DNA from: Clostridia bacterium
GTDB lineage: Bacteria; Bacillota; Clostridia; Oscillospirales; CAG-272
DNA: 16,268 nt
NCBI GenBank assembly: GCA_017466495.1
Contig: JAFTUB010000248.1
Coordinates: 1 to 16,268, forward strand
Direction: 5' to 3'
Part shown: in pieces, positions 13,607-16,268 of the stretch
How positions within the stretch are numbered: position 1 is the first letter of the stretch
How the letters are laid out: each line of letters opens with the position of its first letter
Made by a program: the position numbers and the translations under genes
Notes under the pieces: generated by a model
The model's input: the letters and a program-made list of their open reading frames with translations, nothing else
Database searches by the model: none
What the model was told of the DNA's origin: nothing

Positions 13607-14272
13607 TTAAAGTATCCCTTTCACTGCCGCGTAAACGTCCTCGGCAATGGCCTCGATGGCGCGGGGCTCGTCCCCTGCGTAGCAGGGCAAGCGGTGCCAA
13701 CCCCAGCGGGATGCGGCATAGATCGCCGCCCCGTAGCTGGCCTCAAGGTGGTGGGGATCCAGCTCGTGAATATCCTTCTTCTGCCCGGTTTCGGCAGAGC
13801 GGTGGGACACCAGGCGCATGGAAATGGCCGGCGTCATCTCCAAATAGACCGTGAGATCGGGACGGGGGAGCCCCAGCCGATCAAATTCAAAGTCGCCCAG
13901 CCAGTCAAGGAATGCATCCCACTCCTCCCGGGGCAGCTTGGACAGCTGATGCACCGCATTGGCCGAGGTGTAGCGGTTGGCGATCACCACCGTATCGGGG
14001 CGAGTGAGGAAATCACCCCACTCGGTGCGCCAGGACAGATAACGGTCCACGGCGTAAAAGGTGGAGGCGGCATAGGCATTGGTGCCGGCAGGGTCACTAC
14101 CCAGCTTTCCTCCGAGGTAGAACTCCACCGCGGCGGCACCGGGCGTGCCGTAGTGGGGGAAGGAGATGAGCATCACCTCGCGTCCCGCATCGGTCAGACG
14201 GCGGCGAAGCAGCTCGGCTTGGGTTCCCTTCCCCGAGCCGTCGAGGCCGTCCAGCACAATAAAGTGTCCCAT
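13607..14272 (-). CDS. tmk: Thymidylate kinase (clostridial form)
   Basis: A 221-residue P-loop kinase that makes dTDP from dTMP. The P-loop is GLDGSGKGT (9-17), FYAVDRY (72-78) is the substrate-binding helix motif, and RSAETGQKKDIHELD is the lid region. LDWLGDFEFDRLGLPRPDLTVYL fits a clostridial subgroup of thymidylate kinases rather than the Bacillus type. The catalytic DRY/DRX motif reads NRY here (N99-R100), an Asp-to-Asn change. The start codon overlaps the stop of the upstream lipoprotein gene (TGATG). It is the last gene of the FtsK-lipoprotein-tmk run. A different deoxynucleotide kinase specificity is possible. Confidence 0.87.
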   Translation of the reverse strand: MGHFIVLDGLDGSGKGTQAELLRRRLTDAGREVMLISFPHYGTPGAAAVEFYLGGKLGSDPAGTNAYAASTFYAVDRYLSWRTEWGDFLTRPDTVVIANRYTSANAVHQLSKLPREEWDAFLDWLGDFEFDRLGLPRPDLTVYLEMTPAISMRLVSHRSAETGQKKDIHELDPHHLEASYGAAIYAASRWGWHRLPCYAGDEPRAIEAIAEDVYAAVKGIL

Positions 14273-14730
14273 CAGCCCTCTGCCCCCTGTGCAGCTTCGG
14301 TGGTTACGGGTGCAGATGCTGCAAATCCGGCCACAAAGGAGTAGATGAACTGACGCATCTTCGCGCCCTCCAGCACAGCACCGCCGGATTCCATGGTGTC
14401 ATCGGTAAAGACCTCGAATACGATCTCACTGCCGTCGGTCATACGCATGGTGCCGCGAATATCACAGCGGCGCTCAGCGGCGGGCTCAGCCTTGGCGGCG
14501 GTGTCAAATACGGTGGCCAGCAGGGGAATCGCCAGATTGTTCTCCTCCATGAGTGCAGTGAAGACTTCTTCGCCGTTCTCATTCAGGCGAACCAGTCTTA
14601 CCGTCTTGACCTTCTCGGGGTCAATGGCAGCGGCGTGGGTCTCGGGTATATCGATTCTGTCTGCATCATTGGCACAGGCGGGAATGGCCACCAGGCAAAG
14701 CAGCAGCATCAGGGCAATCATCTTTCTCAT
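14272..14730 (-). CDS. Small exported hypothetical protein, probable lipoprotein
   Basis: A 152-residue protein I do not recognise. It has a signal peptide (MRKMIALMLLLCLVAIPAC) with a Cys at residue 19 in an IPAC context, a plausible though imperfect lipobox. The mature part is a small mixed domain: a strand-like VKTVRLVRLNENGEEV stretch, then CDIRGTMRMTDGSEIVFEVF and a C-terminal helix. The ATG at 14730 was chosen because AAAGGAG lies 7 bases upstream and the signal peptide starts there; an upstream reading from 14781 overlaps the FtsK gene. It lies 34 bases after that gene and overlaps tmk by one base. Position hints at an envelope role, no more. Confidence 0.8.
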   Translation of the reverse strand: MRKMIALMLLLCLVAIPACANDADRIDIPETHAAAIDPEKVKTVRLVRLNENGEEVFTALMEENNLAIPLLATVFDTAAKAEPAAERRCDIRGTMRMTDGSEIVFEVFTDDTMESGGAVLEGAKMRQFIYSFVAGFAASAPVTTEAAQGAEG

Positions 14731-14764
14731 CACAATTCTCCTTTGTTTACAGTCAAACATAAAT

Positions 14765-16268
14765 TTATCCGAGATCCTCATCCCGCACCACCATTTCCAT
14801 GAACTGCTGGCGGGTGATCAGGACATCGCGAGGCTTCTGCCCATCGGGGGCGCTGACATAGCCCAGCCGCTCCATACGGTCAATGAGCTTGGCGGCGCGT
14901 CCGTAGCCAAGGGAAAGCCGGCGCTGAATCAGGGAGGTGGAAATCTTTCCGCACTCGATGGCCAGCTCGATGGCAGGACGAAGCATGGGATCGGCAGGCT
15001 CGTCCGCCGCCTCTGCCTCAATATCCTCCAAACTGCTGCCGCCGCCCTTCTTGGACTGGCCACAGCGGGCTGCTTCCTTCTCGATGCTCTCAATGACCTC
15101 TTCGCTGTACTCACCCTCGCCGGAGTTATTCTTGATGAAGTCGATCACCGACTCCACCTCACTGTCGCTGACAAAGGCACCCTGTACGCGGACAGGACGG
15201 GTCGATCCCACGGGGGAATAGAGCATATCGCCGCGTCCAATGAGCTTCTCGGCACCGGCAATATCAATGATGGTACGGGAGTCCACCTGGGAAACCGTGG
15301 TAAATGCGATACGAGAGGGCACATTGGCCTTAATCAGACCGGTGATAACATCCACCGAGGGACGCTGGGTACCGATGACCAGGTGCATCCCTGCGGCGCG
15401 GGCCTTTTGGGCAATGCGGCAGATGGAGGTCTCCACATCGTCTTTGGCCGTCATCATCAGGTCGGCCAGCTCGTCGATGACAATCACAATCTGATGCAGC
15501 TTTTCCCCTCGCTCGGGATGGCTTTCGATATAAGCGTTGTAGCCCTGGAGGTTGCGCACGCCGGCGTCCTCGATGAGCTCGTAGCGGCGTTCCATCTCGC
15601 CAACTGCCCAGTTCAAAGAACCTGCCGCCTTTTTGGGATCGCTTACCACAGGCACCAACAGGTGGGGAATGCCGTTGTAGACATTCAGCTCGACCTTCTT
15701 AGGGTCGATGAGGATCAGCTTCACCTCGTCGGGAGAAGCCTTATAGAGAATACTGAGCATGATGCTGTTGATACACACCGACTTACCCGAACCGGTAGTA
15801 CCGGCGATGAGCAGATGGGGCATCTTGGCCAGATCGCAGTAGATGGGCGCACCCGCCACGTCGCGGCCGAGGCAGGCGGTCAAGCGGCTCTTGGCCGACT
15901 GGAACGCCTCCGACTCGATGAGCTCACGGGCGTAAACGGTGGCCACTACCTTGTTGGGCACCTCAATGCCCACTGCGGCCTTTCCGGGAATGGGTGCCTC
16001 AATGCGCACACCCGTGGTAGCCAGGTTAAGGGCAATATCATCCACCAGGTTGGCGATAGAGCGGACACGGGTACCGGCCTCGGGCTGAAGCTCGTACCGG
16101 GTAATGGTGGGTCCGCGGGATACATTGACAATCTTAGTCCGCACATTGAAGCTGGACAGGGTCTCCACCAGCTTCTCGGCGTTCTGCTGCAGCTCAGCCC
16201 GCACGTCGCCGCTGGGGGGCGCGGGATCAACCTTCAGCAGGGTAACCGGGGGGAAAACATAGGGGGGA
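14765..16268 (-). CDS. ftsK: DNA translocase FtsK/SpoIIIE (N-terminal part outside window)
   Basis: About 500 C-terminal residues of an FtsK/SpoIIIE ATPase that pumps chromosomal DNA through the division or sporulation septum. The frame stays open to the window edge (FSPPVTLLK there matches the family's FPPxxLL motif at the start of the motor), so the GTG at 16204 is internal. The alpha domain is followed by the RecA-like motor: Walker A GTTGSGKS (near 15779-15802), IDPKKVELN, Walker B IVIVIDELADLMM, and IGTQRPSVDVITG. The C-terminal gamma winged helix (about 14768-14970, GKISTSLIQRRLSLGYGRAAKLID) reads KOPS/SRS orientation sequences. FtsK versus SpoIIIE cannot be separated without the membrane part. 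The lipoprotein gene follows after 34 bases. Confidence 0.96.
   Translation of the reverse strand, partial: PPYVFPPVTLLKVDPAPPSGDVRAELQQNAEKLVETLSSFNVRTKIVNVSRGPTITRYELQPEAGTRVRSIANLVDDIALNLATTGVRIEAPIPGKAAVGIEVPNKVVATVYARELIESEAFQSAKSRLTACLGRDVAGAPIYCDLAKMPHLLIAGTTGSGKSVCINSIMLSILYKASPDEVKLILIDPKKVELNVYNGIPHLLVPVVSDPKKAAGSLNWAVGEMERRYELIEDAGVRNLQGYNAYIESHPERGEKLHQIVIVIDELADLMMTAKDDVETSICRIAQKARAAGMHLVIGTQRPSVDVITGLIKANVPSRIAFTTVSQVDSRTIIDIAGAEKLIGRGDMLYSPVGSTRPVRVQGAFVSDSEVESVIDFIKNNSGEGEYSEEVIESIEKEAARCGQSKKGGGSSLEDIEAEAADEPADPMLRPAIELAIECGKISTSLIQRRLSLGYGRAAKLIDRMERLGYVSAPDGQKPRDVLITRQQFMEMVVRDEDLG

Overview
This 16.3 kb window looks like an ordinary chromosomal segment of a GC-rich, endospore-forming member of the class Clostridia, plausibly an Oscillospirales/Ruminococcaceae-type gut bacterium. 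The evidence is the pairing of spoIIR with an FtsK/SpoIIIE translocase, the clostridial form of thymidylate kinase, strong AAGGAGG-type ribosome sites, and a secreted protein with a TTAAPA-repeat linker. I see no phage, insertion sequence, CRISPR array, rRNA or tRNA. The placement is inferred from family resemblance; no database was searched.

Layout. (1) 1-1040: the 3' part of a secreted discoidin-like protein with ten 18-bp repeats, a C-terminal membrane anchor and a strong terminator. (2) 1066-1671, minus: spoIIR, with a candidate sigma-F promoter. (3) 1755-4719, plus: a zinc-uptake operon, Fur-family regulator (probably zur) then znuA, znuC and znuB, tightly packed, with palindromes over the probable transcription start. 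(4) 4742-8592, plus: a run with a DeoR-family regulator, dusB, an ECF sigma factor and its zinc-finger anti-sigma factor. Four TGC-containing elements spaced exactly 10 bp apart precede the DeoR gene, and an ECF-type promoter lies between sigma and anti-sigma. (5) 8582-10265, plus: a uracil/xanthine permease behind a leader of about 235 nt that carries a complete intrinsic terminator and a competing upstream helix, which is attenuator or riboswitch architecture. (6) 10271-13513, minus: DJ-1/PfpI protein, CPBP intramembrane protease, MltG. (7) 13607-16268, minus: FtsK/SpoIIIE (cut by the window edge), a small lipoprotein and thymidylate kinase. The two halves converge on a bidirectional terminator at 10226-10265.

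How the genes work together. Zur probably senses zinc and controls its own operon and the ZnuABC importer. The ECF sigma/anti-sigma pair is an envelope-stress type switch whose anti-sigma has an RsiV-like outer domain. MltG, the CPBP protease and FtsK/SpoIIIE concern the envelope, division and chromosome segregation. SpoIIR signals from forespore to mother cell. The best leads for something undescribed are regulatory rather than protein-coding: the permease leader RNA (8617-8758), the phased repeat array before the DeoR gene (4783-4823) and the ECF promoter at 7313-7338. MltG also has an unusual repeat-rich cytoplasmic tail of about 200 residues.
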